Source: Phycisphaerae bacterium
Lineage (GTDB): Bacteria > Planctomycetota > Phycisphaerae > Sedimentisphaerales > Anaerobacaceae
Assembly: GCA_021736645.1 (NCBI GenBank)
Contig: JAIPFM010000199.1
Location: forward strand, 1 to 51,026
Length of the DNA: 51,026 bases
Direction of reading: 5' to 3'
Shown here: positions 33,974-43,585 of the stretch, in pieces
Position numbering within the stretch: position 1 is the stretch's first letter
Layout of the letters: each line of letters begins with the position of its first letter
Notes under the pieces: model-generated
What the model was told of the DNA's origin: nothing
The model's input: only the letters and a program-made list of their open reading frames with translations
Database searches by the model: none
Made by a program: the position numbers and the translations under genes

Positions 33974-34542
33974 AAATCCGGCCGATCCAAATCAATCGTT
34001 AAATTTTGTATATTCACGGCTTCACCCACCAGAAGGGTGGCCTTGCCCGTGGCACTCGAAATACCCACACTGTAGTGCACTGTGCCATTCCCCACCTGAA
34101 TGGTCGCGGTTTTGGCAGTGCCATTGGGCATAAACGTCAAGGCCGTCAACTCTTCAATGTCTGACTCATCCGCGCCTACGGTCTCGATTTGAATGGCTTC
34201 AAAGTCCACGCCGTCAGGCAGCGAGCCGGGTCGACAAAAACTGTTGTTGACGATCTGCTCTGCCGCTTCCAGGGTATTGGGGTCCTGGGCCATGGTCGTC
34301 ACCCAGAAGCCTTTGCTCTGTGGGTCCAGTTGAAGGTGATAGGGCCGCTGAAATTCAATGGCCGCCACGCGCGCATACCGAGCCGTGACATAGAGATCCT
34401 TGGCCGCCTTTTCGACCAGCAGGCGTTTGTACGAGCCCGCATACATGCCCCCGCCCAGCCCGGCCAACAGGGATATCAGAATGATGACCACCAGGACCTC
34501 AATGAGAGTCAATGCTCGATTATGATCAGACGGTCGCAACAC
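33970..34542 (-). CDS. gspH: T2SS minor pseudopilin GspH
   Basis: A 190-aa minor pseudopilin. The start is GTG; the prepilin motif is NRALTLIEVLVVIILISLLAG (Glu at +5) near residue 9. A globular domain of the GspH/FimT type follows: YVTARYARVAAIEFQRPYHL and TFMPNGTAKTATIQVG. It lies 10 nt after gspG and overlaps gspI. The FimT-like pattern and length support GspH. Confidence 0.82.
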   Translation of the reverse strand: MLRPSDHNRALTLIEVLVVIILISLLAGLGGGMYAGSYKRLLVEKAAKDLYVTARYARVAAIEFQRPYHLQLDPQSKGFWVTTMAQDPNTLEAAEQIVNNSFCRPGSLPDGVDFEAIQIETVGADESDIEELTALTFMPNGTAKTATIQVGNGTVHYSVGISSATGKATLLVGEAVNIQNLTIDLDRPDL

Positions 34543-34552
34543 AATGTCTGCC

Positions 34553-34972
34553 TTATTCGTTATTTACCACGTCTGCGTTTTCGCCTTCGCCGCCTTCCTG
34601 ACCGTCTGCACCCAGGCTGATCAGGTCAAAGGACCCTGGATTGGCCATACCTTCAGCCGCATACACAAACGGATTGCCCCAGGGATCATTGATCTGACTG
34701 GGTTTGAGATACGCCGCGGTCCAGCCTTCCAGGTCACCGGGGTCCTCGATCAGGTCTTCCAGGGCCACGGGAAATTGCTTGCAGTCCATTTGAAAGCGAT
34801 AGATGGCTTCTTCCACAACCGCCATTTTTGGAAGCACCAGGTCTTTTTTGGCCTTGCCGATGTGCTTGAACAGATTGGGTGCAAGAAAGCCGCCGATCAA
34901 AGAAATGATTACAATGACCACCAGCAGTTCAACCAGGGTAAAGGCCTTACGTTTTCTATCCTTATTTGCCAT
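34553..34972 (-). CDS. gspG: T2SS major pseudopilin GspG
   Basis: The 139-aa main subunit of the pseudopilus. Prepilin site before FTLVELLVVIVIISLIGG (residue 11, Glu at +5). The C-terminal part shows the GspG signature DPWGNPFVY then FDLISLGADGQEGGEGEN, whose Asp residues bind calcium in known GspG proteins. Gene order and length agree. AGGAG stands upstream of the ATG. Identity is strong. Confidence 0.95.
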   Translation of the reverse strand: MANKDRKRKAFTLVELLVVIVIISLIGGFLAPNLFKHIGKAKKDLVLPKMAVVEEAIYRFQMDCKQFPVALEDLIEDPGDLEGWTAAYLKPSQINDPWGNPFVYAAEGMANPGSFDLISLGADGQEGGEGENADVVNNE

Positions 34973-34982
34973 CTCAAGTCTC

Positions 34983-36251
34983 CTATCCTATAGATCCGAG
35001 CTGTAGTGTCACCATGGGCAGCAACGTCGCAATGATGATAAATCCCACCACAACCCCCATGATCAGAATCAAGGCCGCAGGGAATACGGCCATAAATCGA
35101 GAAATTGCAGCATCTGCTTCCTCGTCAAACGTCTCGGCTGCATTGAGCAGCAATTCATCCAGGGTCCCGGTCTGCTCCCCCACGGCCACGACCTGCACCA
35201 GCAGCGGCGGAAAATAGCCGCAGGCATCCAGCGGTGTGGCTAGAGATTCGCCACGCTTGACCTCTTCAGACACGTGGTCGATTTGAGCCCCCAGGACCTC
35301 ATTGCCCAGCGTGTCACGCACGACTTTCAGGGCCTCCAGAATCGTGACGCCGCCCTGGGTCAGGGCCCCGAGTGTACGGGCAAATCGCCCCACAGCAATG
35401 GATCGAAGCACATGGCCCAGAATCGGAATCTTGAGCCGGAATGCATCCCACTGCATACGTCCTTCCCGCTTGATCCATCGGGCCACCCAGAATATCAGAC
35501 CTCCGACCGCCCCCAATCCGATCCAGCCATACGGCGTGGTCAAAAGTCCCTTGCTCAGGGTACTGCTCGCCATGAGCACCTGAGTGGGCCAGGGCAGCAT
35601 GGCAGCATCCACATCCATATTGGACATCACATTGGGCAAAATCCATGTCACAATAATCGCCACCGACACAATGCCCAGACACAGCACAAAGGCCGGATAG
35701 GCCATGGCACTGGTCATATTGGCACGAACCTTGTCATCACGTTTCAGGATTTGAGCCAGTTGGAGCGTGGTCTGTTCCAGAATACCGCCTGCCTCCCCCA
35801 CTCGAATCATGGACACATACAAGGGGCTGAAGACCTTGGGATGCGCTGCCATGGCGTCGGACAGAGACTGCCCCGAACTGACCGTCTGAACCAAGTCGTC
35901 GAGCATGTCACGGGATGCAGGCTTCTTCTGCTGATCTCGCAGCAGTTCCAGACACTTCATGAGAGGCAGGCCCGCACGCAGGGCCGTGCAGAACTGGCTG
36001 GTCATGGCCACCAGATCCTTGCTGGAGACGTGGCCTCCCCCAAAGGTCCAGGAGGGTGATGACGCGGAGATTGACTTGGTCTCTGTCTGGAGCACAGACG
36101 TATGGGTCTGAGACGACATCTCCGACATCTCCGTGACGAATCGTCCCTGATCAGACAGCATGGCCACAGCCCCGCGCTGATCTACCGCGTCAATGTTTCC
36201 GGTGACACTGGCACCCTGTTTATCTATGGCTTTGTAATGAAACTGCGTCAC
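34983..36251 (-). CDS. gspF: T2SS inner-membrane platform protein GspF
   Basis: A 422-aa polytopic protein that forms the core of the inner-membrane platform. The cytoplasmic domains (about 90-185 and 290-385) hold the repeated GspF motifs: QFCTALRAGLPLMKCLELL and ARTLGALTQGGVTILEALKVV. Membrane segments lie near 190-210, 240-260 and 395-417. N-terminal residues 1-60 form the short extra domain seen in PilC/GspF. AGG precedes the ATG. The next gene is gspG. Identity is firm. Confidence 0.95.
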   Translation of the reverse strand: MTQFHYKAIDKQGASVTGNIDAVDQRGAVAMLSDQGRFVTEMSEMSSQTHTSVLQTETKSISASSPSWTFGGGHVSSKDLVAMTSQFCTALRAGLPLMKCLELLRDQQKKPASRDMLDDLVQTVSSGQSLSDAMAAHPKVFSPLYVSMIRVGEAGGILEQTTLQLAQILKRDDKVRANMTSAMAYPAFVLCLGIVSVAIIVTWILPNVMSNMDVDAAMLPWPTQVLMASSTLSKGLLTTPYGWIGLGAVGGLIFWVARWIKREGRMQWDAFRLKIPILGHVLRSIAVGRFARTLGALTQGGVTILEALKVVRDTLGNEVLGAQIDHVSEEVKRGESLATPLDACGYFPPLLVQVVAVGEQTGTLDELLLNAAETFDEEADAAISRFMAVFPAALILIMGVVVGFIIIATLLPMVTLQLGSIG

Positions 36252-36287
36252 ATCAGACCTCGTTCACTCTTAAATCAGTGGCCACTG

Positions 36288-37994
36288 TTAGTCATCATCA
36301 TCAATGGTCTTGGCCACCCGGAAGATCTCTTCCAGGGTGGTTTCGCCCTCAAGGACTCTCTCCAAACCATTGTGCACCATGCCCACATGGTCGGCCGGGG
36401 CCGCCTTGATGATTTGATCCGTGGTCGGACGTTTGGCAATCAACTCTCTGACACCACTGGTAATCCTGAGCAATTCAAAAATGCCCCGTCGACCCGTCAT
36501 GCCGGTCTGATTGCAGTGCGCGCATCCCCGTCCATGGTAAAAGGTGGTACCCGCAGGAATTTCCCCATTGAAATTCTTCATGAGTGCAGTTTCCGGACTG
36601 TAGGCGACCTTGCAGAACGGACAGACACGGCGAATGAGCCTTTGACCCAGAATCGCCTCAATGGAACTGGCCAGAAGAAATGGCTCCACACCCATATCGA
36701 TCAAACGTGTCACGGCGCCTGCTGCGTCATTGGTGTGCAGCGTTGAAAAGACCATATGCCCGGTGAGGGCTGCCCGAATCGCAATATTGGCAGTCTCACA
36801 GTCGCGGATTTCACCCACCATCACGACATCCGGGTCATGTCTTAGAATATGACGAAGCCCGGTGGCAAAGGTCAGACCCCGTTTGGGATTGACAGGCATC
36901 TGATTGATCCCGTCAAGCTGGTATTCCACAGGGTCTTCAATAGTGATCATTTTAATGGACGGAGAGAAAATGTGCTTGAGAGACGCGTACAGGGTGGTGG
37001 TCTTGCCGCATCCGGTGGGGCCTGTGACCAGGACAATACCATGGGTCTTGCGAAGGGCCTTTTTCCAGCCGCTAAGACACATTTCACTCATACCAATATC
37101 GTCCAGATCGATCATCGCCGCAGATTTGTCCAGAATACGTAGCACCACGGCCTCGCCGAACACCGTAGGTACGGTAGAGACACGCATATCGATCTTTCCC
37201 TTTTTGCCGACAAATTCGATGTGACCATCCTGGGGTACAAACCGTTCGGCAATGTTCATATTGCCCATAATCTTGATACGGGACACAATGGCCGCGTGCA
37301 ACCGCTTGGACGAGGGAGATTTTTCCACCAGCAAACCGTCAATACGGTATTTGATGCGTACCTCGTGTTCAAATGGCTCAATGTGAATATCACTGGCCCG
37401 GTCGTCCACGGCTTCAATGATGATGAGATTCACCAGATTAACAAGAGACGGTTCACGGGCCATTTCCTGCAGCTTGTCTGCAGAAAAATCTGCATTTTCA
37501 AGACTGATGTCGGCTCTTGGCCCACCGGGCACAAGGTTGTCAAGCATCCGAGCCACATTGCTGCCGTAAAATCGCAGTATGGCATTCTCCATGTCCATGG
37601 GATCGGCATAATAGCGACGAATGGACATGCCTGTGACCAATCGCAGATCTTCAACCGCCTCAGTCATAAAGGGATCGGTCATGGCGACTGCCAGACGCCC
37701 GCCTTCATAGCACAAGGGCAGAAGCATGTATTTGTTGACCAAATCTGCGGGCACCAAGGCCACAATGTCGCCAGGAATGGACACCTGCGTGAGATCCACC
37801 TTTTCAATACCGACCTGCAGGGCCAGGGCCTCAGACAGCTGGGCTTCGGTGATGAATCCCAGATCCACCAGAATTTCTCCGAGGCGACGGTGCTTTATTT
37901 TTTGCTCAGTCAGGGCAACTTCCAGACTGGATTCGTCCAGGTAGTCTCTTTCGCACAACAGTTGCCCCAGAGGGGCTCTTCTCTTATCGATCAT
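36288..37994 (-). CDS. gspE: T2SS assembly ATPase GspE
   Basis: Cytoplasmic hexameric ATPase that drives pseudopilus assembly, 568 aa. N domain (about 1-150, APLGQLLCERDYLDESSL), Walker A GPTGCGKTTTLYASL near 330, ASP and His boxes (IEDPVEYQLDGI and MVGEIRDCETANIA), and the zinc site CPFC...CAHC near 495-520. I took the ATG at 37994, where GGAAG stands 5 nt upstream and the domain starts directly; a longer reading frame from 38072 adds 26 unlikely residues across a CACCC/GGGTG hairpin. First gene of the gsp operon. Confidence 0.95.
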   Translation of the reverse strand: MIDKRRAPLGQLLCERDYLDESSLEVALTEQKIKHRRLGEILVDLGFITEAQLSEALALQVGIEKVDLTQVSIPGDIVALVPADLVNKYMLLPLCYEGGRLAVAMTDPFMTEAVEDLRLVTGMSIRRYYADPMDMENAILRFYGSNVARMLDNLVPGGPRADISLENADFSADKLQEMAREPSLVNLVNLIIIEAVDDRASDIHIEPFEHEVRIKYRIDGLLVEKSPSSKRLHAAIVSRIKIMGNMNIAERFVPQDGHIEFVGKKGKIDMRVSTVPTVFGEAVVLRILDKSAAMIDLDDIGMSEMCLSGWKKALRKTHGIVLVTGPTGCGKTTTLYASLKHIFSPSIKMITIEDPVEYQLDGINQMPVNPKRGLTFATGLRHILRHDPDVVMVGEIRDCETANIAIRAALTGHMVFSTLHTNDAAGAVTRLIDMGVEPFLLASSIEAILGQRLIRRVCPFCKVAYSPETALMKNFNGEIPAGTTFYHGRGCAHCNQTGMTGRRGIFELLRITSGVRELIAKRPTTDQIIKAAPADHVGMVHNGLERVLEGETTLEEIFRVAKTIDDDD

Positions 37995-38275
37995 AGTTTC
38001 TTCCGGTTCCAGACACCCTGAGGGGTGCATACTCAATGCCTTTAGCAAATTATTAAACGCCATATCCACCAACTCTCACAAAAAAGAGGCGGCTCTCAGG
38101 GAATAACGCGCATCACTCTCCAGCTTTTTTGACGCCCTATATCAGCCTTTTGTTACAATTTAATAAGATTTTAGCTTAAAAACCGAATTTTTTACAGGGC
38201 CTTTGCGCAGGTCCCTCTATATATATGACGTTTGACCTTATGTGAGTTACAAAAAAACAGAGAATCATCAGCTTA

Positions 38276-38304
38276 TTGAAAGGAATACCGAGTTTTGATA
38301 TAGT
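38276..38304 (+). promoter_or_regulatory. Promoter of queF
   Basis: TTGAAA (38276-38281) and TATAGT (38299-38304) with exactly 17 nt between. Transcription should start near 38311, about 30 nt before the ATG. The 200 nt before it, shared with the gsp side, holds no gene and no convincing promoter for gspE. Confidence 0.75.
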
Positions 38305-38341
38305 GATGCCTGACAAGTTAGAGCACGAAAGGGTAGACACC

Positions 38342-38695
38342 ATGAATGAAATGCCAAAACTGGAATTGTTTGATAATCCGTGCCCGCAGCGGGACTATGC
38401 AATCACCATACGCTGTCCAGAGTTTACCAGTGTGTGCCCCATCACCGGACAACCTGATTTTGGTGAGCTAACCATTGAATACTGCCCGGATCTGACTTGC
38501 ATTGAGTTAAAAAGCCTGAAATACTATATGCAGAGTTTTCGGAATAAAGGCATTTTTTACGAAGCCCTGACCAATGAGATTCTGGATGCCCTGACCACAG
38601 CCTGTCAACCCAGATGGATGAAGCTCACCTCCAGATTTACGCCCAGAGGTGGGATTTCCACGGATGTGTTGGTCGAATATCGAGCTAATGCTTAA
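38342..38695 (+). CDS. queF: NADPH-dependent 7-cyano-7-deazaguanine reductase
   Basis: Reduces preQ0 to preQ1 in queuosine synthesis for tRNA. The 117-aa product is the short, unimodular form. The catalytic Cys32 lies in FTSVCPITGQPDFG and Asp39 is the likely proton donor; ELKSLKYYMQSFRNKGIFYE has the QueF signature with the NADPH-binding residues, and TPRGGIS near the end is conserved. AAAGGG stands 8 nt before the chosen ATG; an upstream ATG at 38276 would start inside the promoter. A zinc-ribbon gene follows 11 nt later, probably in the same transcript. Confidence 0.95.
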   Translation: MNEMPKLELFDNPCPQRDYAITIRCPEFTSVCPITGQPDFGELTIEYCPDLTCIELKSLKYYMQSFRNKGIFYEALTNEILDALTTACQPRWMKLTSRFTPRGGISTDVLVEYRANA

Positions 38696-38706
38696 GCAGG
38701 AGTACT

Positions 38707-39255
38707 GTGTTGATTAACTTTCACTGCACATATTGTGACAAGAGAATTGAGGCCCCGGACAAGCTGGCAGGCAAACGGGGAAAGTGTCCAAAGTGCCGCA
38801 ACACCGTCGTGATCCCGGATCCTGCACCAGAGGATGATGGCCCTCTGCGACTTCAACCCCTGGACACTGAAGAAGAACAAGAACGAAAGAGACTCTGGTC
38901 TGAAACCTATAATATGACGCTCACTCTTTTTAACGAGCGTTCTTTGCCCGATGAGCCCCCAGTTGAACCTGATACCCCTTCAGATCCTACAGACATCTCG
39001 TATATGATCTCTGCCACGCCCATGGATGCCAAGGAAATCAAACAGAACATCTTGCGATACTTCCAGTTTCTCGCCAACGGAGACCAGGTTCAAGCCTCTC
39101 AATACGAACAGCTTATTTTGCCACACGGTGATGAGGCCATCGAAATTCTGGACAGCATGGCCGTCAACGAACTGCCTGAACCAGAACTCGCCCACATCCC
39201 TCCCCACATGCTGTCAGGACTGATCAGAAACCTCAGAACCCAAATCAATTCCTAA
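38707..39255 (+). CDS. Zinc-ribbon protein of unknown function
   Basis: A 182-aa protein. Residues 7-33 form a zinc ribbon, CTYCDKRIEAPDKLAGKRGK then CPKC, of the kind common at the N terminus of planctomycetal proteins. An acidic, Pro-rich linker follows, then a mostly helical C-terminal part (MDAKEIKQNILRYFQFLANGDQ). No catalytic motif was seen. The start is GTG 38707 (or TTG 38710), with AGGAG 4-7 nt upstream. It is probably co-transcribed with queF. Function is unknown. Confidence 0.7.
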   Translation: MLINFHCTYCDKRIEAPDKLAGKRGKCPKCRNTVVIPDPAPEDDGPLRLQPLDTEEEQERKRLWSETYNMTLTLFNERSLPDEPPVEPDTPSDPTDISYMISATPMDAKEIKQNILRYFQFLANGDQVQASQYEQLILPHGDEAIEILDSMAVNELPEPELAHIPPHMLSGLIRNLRTQINS

Positions 39256-39322
39256 ACTTAAGGCTCAAAGACCAGGAATGGGGGGCCTAATTCCCCACTT
39301 CTGCATTTGTATTTTCTCCCGC

Positions 39323-39351
39323 TTGGCTCTCTCCTGAGCGTATTCTATAGT
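39323..39351 (+). promoter_or_regulatory. Promoter of the glycosyltransferase gene
   Basis: TTGGCT (39323-39328) and TATAGT (39346-39351) with 17 nt between. The start codon lies about 40 nt after the predicted transcription start, with GGGAG just before it. Confidence 0.6.
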
Positions 39352-39398
39352 TTGAATAGTTTTCTATACAGCCACCTCAACAGACTCGGGAGATTAAA

Positions 39399-41153
39399 AT
39401 GATCATTCATGGGACAACAGCCGTCCATCTGACAGACAAGGTCTTTGACCAGACCCAGAGTCACCCTACACTACAAGGGTGGCTCACCTCCGAGGCCTAT
39501 GCCAAAACAATTGAACGATCCATCATTGTTGCGCCTCTGTTGTCATCTCAACATGCCTGCTATCATCGCCTGGGGCCGGAAGGTGAGATTCTGTATTCCT
39601 CCCTGGACAGCATCGACAAGACGGAACTGGGGACAGTGTTTGAAAAGATCGAAGCCCACTTTAAAGTCAGGCTCGTGTACGGTTTTCAATGTTATTTCCA
39701 CCCGATAACTGGCGTCGCTTCTCGGGTAGAGACCCTGCTTCTGGATGTCCAGCACATGAATCGGGTCATTCTGAATGACTGTAAACGCGAACTGTATGAA
39801 GCATTCGGTATCCAGAGTCATCGTTTCGAGCATCTCTGGGCATACGAGCAATGTGTCAGGCTGGCACCCGTCACACTGGCTGCCCTGGAAGCGCTCAATG
39901 CCACAGACGACATGACCACCCTGATCTCTCACAACGTCATAGGCATCCCCACACTGCTATGCGCGATGAAACAACCATCATGCCATGCCACCACGGTCTT
40001 CTGCGCCCATGAAGTCCCTTGCGCTCGGAAAATTATTGAAGAACATCCGGGCCATGACACCATGTTCTATAATGTTATGGAGCGCGCCCCGCAGAACAAC
40101 CTGCACCTCCATGATATATTTGGTGAGGTGTGCCTTACCTTCCAGCACACGTTGACCCAGGCCGCCAGTCACTGTCACCGTGTCTTGGCTGTGGGACACA
40201 ATGTGGCCCGTGAATTGCGATTTTTGGCACCTGAATTTGAAAGCAAAGCCATTGATATTGTGTATCAGGGCCTGTCAACCAGACCGGTCACTTATGCGGC
40301 CATCCGCCATTCCAAGGAAAAACTACAATCCTATTGCGACACGCTTCTGCAGTACAAACCTGACTGGGTCTTTTCTCACGTGGCCAAACGCATCAAGAGC
40401 AAGGCACTCTGGCGTGACTTACGCGTACTGTCTGCCCTGGATCGAGAATTCCAGGACACAGGACAAACAGGCGTGATGTTCATGGTCTGTACGGATGCCA
40501 CCGCGAAACCTGCCAGAGACATACGCCAAATGGAATCCAACTATGGCTGGCCTGTGGCACACAGAGAAGGGATGCCCGATCTGATCGACGAGGAAATCCC
40601 CTTCTTCGATGCAGTTCAGACATTTAATGCCAGAGCACGCAACATCAAAATTCTGTTCATCAATCAGGACGGGTTTGATGCCACATCGTGCGGGCAGCGC
40701 ATGTGCAAGGACATGACCCAGGCAGATTTGTGTCAGGGGACAGACGTTGAATTTGGACAGAGCATCTACGAACCCTGTGGCAGTCCACAACTCGAACCAG
40801 TGGCCTACGGCGCTCTGTGTGTACTCAATCGGATCTGTGGTTGTACCCAATGGGTGGAAACTATAGCCCAGGACATACCTGACAATCTCATTATCGCAGA
40901 TTATACAGACATCGGGGACTGTCACCCGGACCTGGAAAACGTGCTGCAATTGAGCCAGGCGACACGGGATCAGATCGAACAGGCCGCCAGTCGCCAGGTG
41001 GCCCGGGACATCCTGGACAGACTCCCCCAAAATGAAATCCAAGCCCAGGCATTACTCAAAGCCGGGTCAAATCTGACGCAACAAATAAATTGGGAGTCGA
41101 TCATCACAGACTACCTATGCCCAGCACTCCAAAACAATCTTATCCTGCACTAA
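39399..41153 (+). CDS. GT-B glycosyltransferase, glycogen-synthase-like
   Basis: A 584-aa protein with a GT-B feel. The C-terminal half holds the nucleotide-sugar signature YEPCGSPQLEPVAYGALCV, an E-x7-E motif as in GT4/GT5 enzymes, preceded by KSKALWRDLRVLSAL. The N-terminal domain has FCAHEVPCARKIIEE and FQHTLTQAASHCHRVLAVGHNV, which resemble the acceptor-side region of glycogen/starch synthases. No membrane segment or signal. Family assignment is by motif only; the substrate is unknown. It stands alone between the zinc-ribbon gene and coaE, with its own promoter. It may be a lineage-specific family. Confidence 0.72.
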   Translation: MIIHGTTAVHLTDKVFDQTQSHPTLQGWLTSEAYAKTIERSIIVAPLLSSQHACYHRLGPEGEILYSSLDSIDKTELGTVFEKIEAHFKVRLVYGFQCYFHPITGVASRVETLLLDVQHMNRVILNDCKRELYEAFGIQSHRFEHLWAYEQCVRLAPVTLAALEALNATDDMTTLISHNVIGIPTLLCAMKQPSCHATTVFCAHEVPCARKIIEEHPGHDTMFYNVMERAPQNNLHLHDIFGEVCLTFQHTLTQAASHCHRVLAVGHNVARELRFLAPEFESKAIDIVYQGLSTRPVTYAAIRHSKEKLQSYCDTLLQYKPDWVFSHVAKRIKSKALWRDLRVLSALDREFQDTGQTGVMFMVCTDATAKPARDIRQMESNYGWPVAHREGMPDLIDEEIPFFDAVQTFNARARNIKILFINQDGFDATSCGQRMCKDMTQADLCQGTDVEFGQSIYEPCGSPQLEPVAYGALCVLNRICGCTQWVETIAQDIPDNLIIADYTDIGDCHPDLENVLQLSQATRDQIEQAASRQVARDILDRLPQNEIQAQALLKAGSNLTQQINWESIITDYLCPALQNNLILH

Positions 41154-41202
41154 GTTTTTCCAGACGGCGCACCCTTTTCACCTTGAAATCAGGCAAAAGA
41201 AT

Positions 41203-41230
41203 TTGACTTCTCCTGCCCCGGCCTTACACT
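41203..41230 (+). promoter_or_regulatory. Promoter of coaE
   Basis: TTGACT (41203-41208) and TACACT (41225-41230) with 16 nt between. The start codon of coaE follows 20 nt after the -10 box, so the leader is only about 13 nt. Confidence 0.6.
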
Positions 41231-41250
41231 GCTGCTTTGTGAAAACAAAC

Positions 41251-41850
41251 ATGAAAAAACCAGTCATCGGGCTACTGGGGGGTATCGCCTCGGGAAAAAG
41301 CACTGTCGCATCAGCCTTTCAGGATCTGGGCTGTGCCATCATTGACGCAGATCTCCTGGCGCATAAAGCCCTTGACCAGAGTGCCATTCAGAACAGTCTC
41401 ATCACGGAATTCGGTCCGGATATCGTAGAACCCCGCGGATCAATCGACAGAGCTGCATTGGGCCGTATTGTCTTTCAAGACGCAGGCAAGCTGGCCAGGC
41501 TGACCGCCCTGCTGCACCCATGGGTGTTGGAGAAATGCCAGCAAAAGCTGAAGGAATATCAGCAAGATCCAGATGTTTCGGCCATTGTGCTGGACATGCC
41601 ATTGCTCCTGGAAGTGCAGTGGGACAGGTTTTGCGACCATATTGTGTTTGTTGAATGCCCCAAAGAAATACGCCTTCAAAGGGCATTAAACCGCGGTATT
41701 AGCCCTGAAAGTCTGGTTGAAAGAGAAAATTTTCAAATTTCACTGGACAAGAAAGCGGTTCGTGCCGATAATATCGTCATTAACATTTCTGACTTATCGT
41801 CTCTGGTCAGGCAAGTCGCAAAAATCTTCACGAGTGTTATTGATAATTAA
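41251..41850 (+). CDS. coaE: Dephospho-CoA kinase
   Basis: Last step of coenzyme A synthesis: phosphorylates the 3' hydroxyl of dephospho-CoA. The 199-aa protein has the P-loop LLGGIASGKST at 8-18, DADLLAHKAL with the conserved Asp after it, HPWVLEKCQ, and LDMPLLLEVQWDRFCDHIVFV, in the family order. A lid-like stretch (QRALNRGISPESLVERE) follows. The start is the ATG that opens the P-loop domain. The rho gene lies 198 nt downstream in the same direction. Confidence 0.95.
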   Translation: MKKPVIGLLGGIASGKSTVASAFQDLGCAIIDADLLAHKALDQSAIQNSLITEFGPDIVEPRGSIDRAALGRIVFQDAGKLARLTALLHPWVLEKCQQKLKEYQQDPDVSAIVLDMPLLLEVQWDRFCDHIVFVECPKEIRLQRALNRGISPESLVERENFQISLDKKAVRADNIVINISDLSSLVRQVAKIFTSVIDN

Positions 41851-42048
41851 TCTTTATTTGTGTGGTTACGGAAAGCTATCTAAGAAATAACTCCCTATAT
41901 TACCTTTACAATCAAGTCCCTATTTATCTGCAATTATACCGTTTTATTAACCCCGACCCCTCTTATTGCATCTTTGTTATAAAGTCACGATGGTGGGTCA
42001 CCACAAGGGATGTCGTGTATTAAACAAGGACATGGAGAAGGAGCCATC

Positions 42049-43563
42049 ATGGCGAAAGTTGCTGCAAAAAGCACCAAGAAAACAAAGAGAAAGTACGTCA
42101 AGAAAAAGAAAAAAGTGACAAGTGATCAGGCCTCGCCTGAAAACCAGGTCCTTGACGAAGAAAAAATCGAACCTGCCGCGCCCGAAGAGGCAGAGCCAAC
42201 CGCTCAAAAGGTTAATGGTTCTCAAAGCGATGAGGCCCCACAAGAATCCTCTGGCGAAGAGGACGAATCCACTCACGCCAAGTACGAACGCATCAAAAAA
42301 GGCAGTCTCTATCTGACTGACCTCCAGAAGTTGACCGTCTCAGAATTACACGATATCGCCAAAAATGAGAAGATGTTGGAATATACGGCCCTGAAAAAGC
42401 AGGATCTTATTTTCCGCATCCTCAAGGAACGTATCCGGCAGAGTGGCCTGCTGTATGGCGAAGGGGTTCTGGAAGTGCTGCCTGATGGGTACGGCTTCCT
42501 GCGAAATCCGGATTACAACTACCTGTCGTCACCGGACGATATCTACGTGTCACCGTCCCAGATCCGCCGTTTTGGGCTGCGCACAGGCAATAGTGTCTCC
42601 GGCCAGATCCGACCTCCCAAGGATTCTGAAAAGTACTTTGCCCTGCTTCGCGTGGAGGCCATTAATTTTGAGAACCCGGACATGCTCGCTGACAAGGTCG
42701 TGTTTAGCGATCTATGCCCTCTTCATCCGGATGAACGCTTGATTCTCGAAGGGGCTGCAGATGACCTCAGTACCCGGATCATCGACCTGGTGACACCTGT
42801 TGGAAAGGGTCAGCGCGGCCTGATTGTGGCCCCTCCCAGAACAGGCAAGACCATGCTCCTCCAGAAAATGGCCAATGCCATCAGCAACAATCACCCTGAA
42901 GTTCGCCTCATCGTGCTCCTGATCGACGAACGCCCTGAAGAAGTGACTGAAATGGCCCGTAAGACAGGGCCGGATGTCGAGGTGATCAGTTCGACATTCG
43001 ACGAACCTGCATCACGTCACTGCCAGGTGGCTGAGGTGGTGATTGAGAAGGCCAAACGCATGGTGGAGTACGGTGAAGACGTGGTTATCCTACTCGACTC
43101 GATTACACGTCTGGCCCGCGCTTACAATAATGAAACACCGCACTCAGGCCGTATCCTCACAGGGGGTGTGGACGCCGGTGCCATGCAGATGCCCAAGAAA
43201 TTCTTTGGTGCAGCCCGTAATGTCGAAAAGGGTGGATCGCTGAGCATCTTTGCCACGGCCTTGATTGACACCGGTTCCAAGATGGACGAAGTGATTTTTG
43301 AAGAGTTCAAAGCCACCGGTAATATGGAACTTCACCTGGACAGACGTCTGGTGGAACGCCGTACTTACCCTGCCATTGACATCAGCCGTAGTGGTACGCG
43401 TCGCGAAGAACTGCTCCTGGATGCCAAGGAGATGCAGTTGATTTACCGACTGAGGCGTGTACTCAGCGAACTCAATCCTGTGGAAGCCGTGGAACTACTC
43501 AAGAGCCGCCTGGCCAAGACCAACAGTAATGCCGAGTTCCTCATGACCATGAGTCTCGACTAA
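42049..43563 (+). CDS. rho: Transcription termination factor Rho, with Lys- and acidic-rich N-terminal extension
   Basis: Hexameric RNA helicase that ends transcription, 504 aa. The first 85 residues are an extra segment: a run of Lys/Arg ([14 protein letters not shown]) followed by a Glu/Pro-rich part, then the usual Rho N domain ([24 protein letters not shown]). RNA-binding cold-shock domain about 135-205 ([15 protein letters not shown] and [15 protein letters not shown]). ATPase core with Walker A APPRTGKT near 262-269, [10 protein letters not shown], and the Q and R loops. The start has AAGGAG upstream. The 198 nt after coaE holds a TATAAA at 41978 but no good -35 box. A strong terminator follows. 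Confidence 0.97.
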   Translation: MAKVAAKSTKKTKRKYVKKKKKVTSDQASPENQVLDEEKIEPAAPEEAEPTAQKVNGSQSDEAPQESSGEEDESTHAKYERIKKGSLYLTDLQKLTVSELHDIAKNEKMLEYTALKKQDLIFRILKERIRQSGLLYGEGVLEVLPDGYGFLRNPDYNYLSSPDDIYVSPSQIRRFGLRTGNSVSGQIRPPKDSEKYFALLRVEAINFENPDMLADKVVFSDLCPLHPDERLILEGAADDLSTRIIDLVTPVGKGQRGLIVAPPRTGKTMLLQKMANAISNNHPEVRLIVLLIDERPEEVTEMARKTGPDVEVISSTFDEPASRHCQVAEVVIEKAKRMVEYGEDVVILLDSITRLARAYNNETPHSGRILTGGVDAGAMQMPKKFFGAARNVEKGGSLSIFATALIDTGSKMDEVIFEEFKATGNMELHLDRRLVERRTYPAIDISRSGTRREELLLDAKEMQLIYRLRRVLSELNPVEAVELLKSRLAKTNSNAEFLMTMSLD

Positions 43564-43585
43564 TGGCAATCTGAGAAAATACATC

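Noticed and set aside
36288-38072. Longer gspE start at 38072
   Set aside because: It begins with TTG, lacks family-like residues, and crosses a hairpin; the ATG at 37994 has a ribosome-binding site.
38305-38341. preQ1 riboswitch before queF
   Set aside because: The leader is only about 30 nt, the ribosome-binding site takes part of it, and no preQ1 core sequence was seen.
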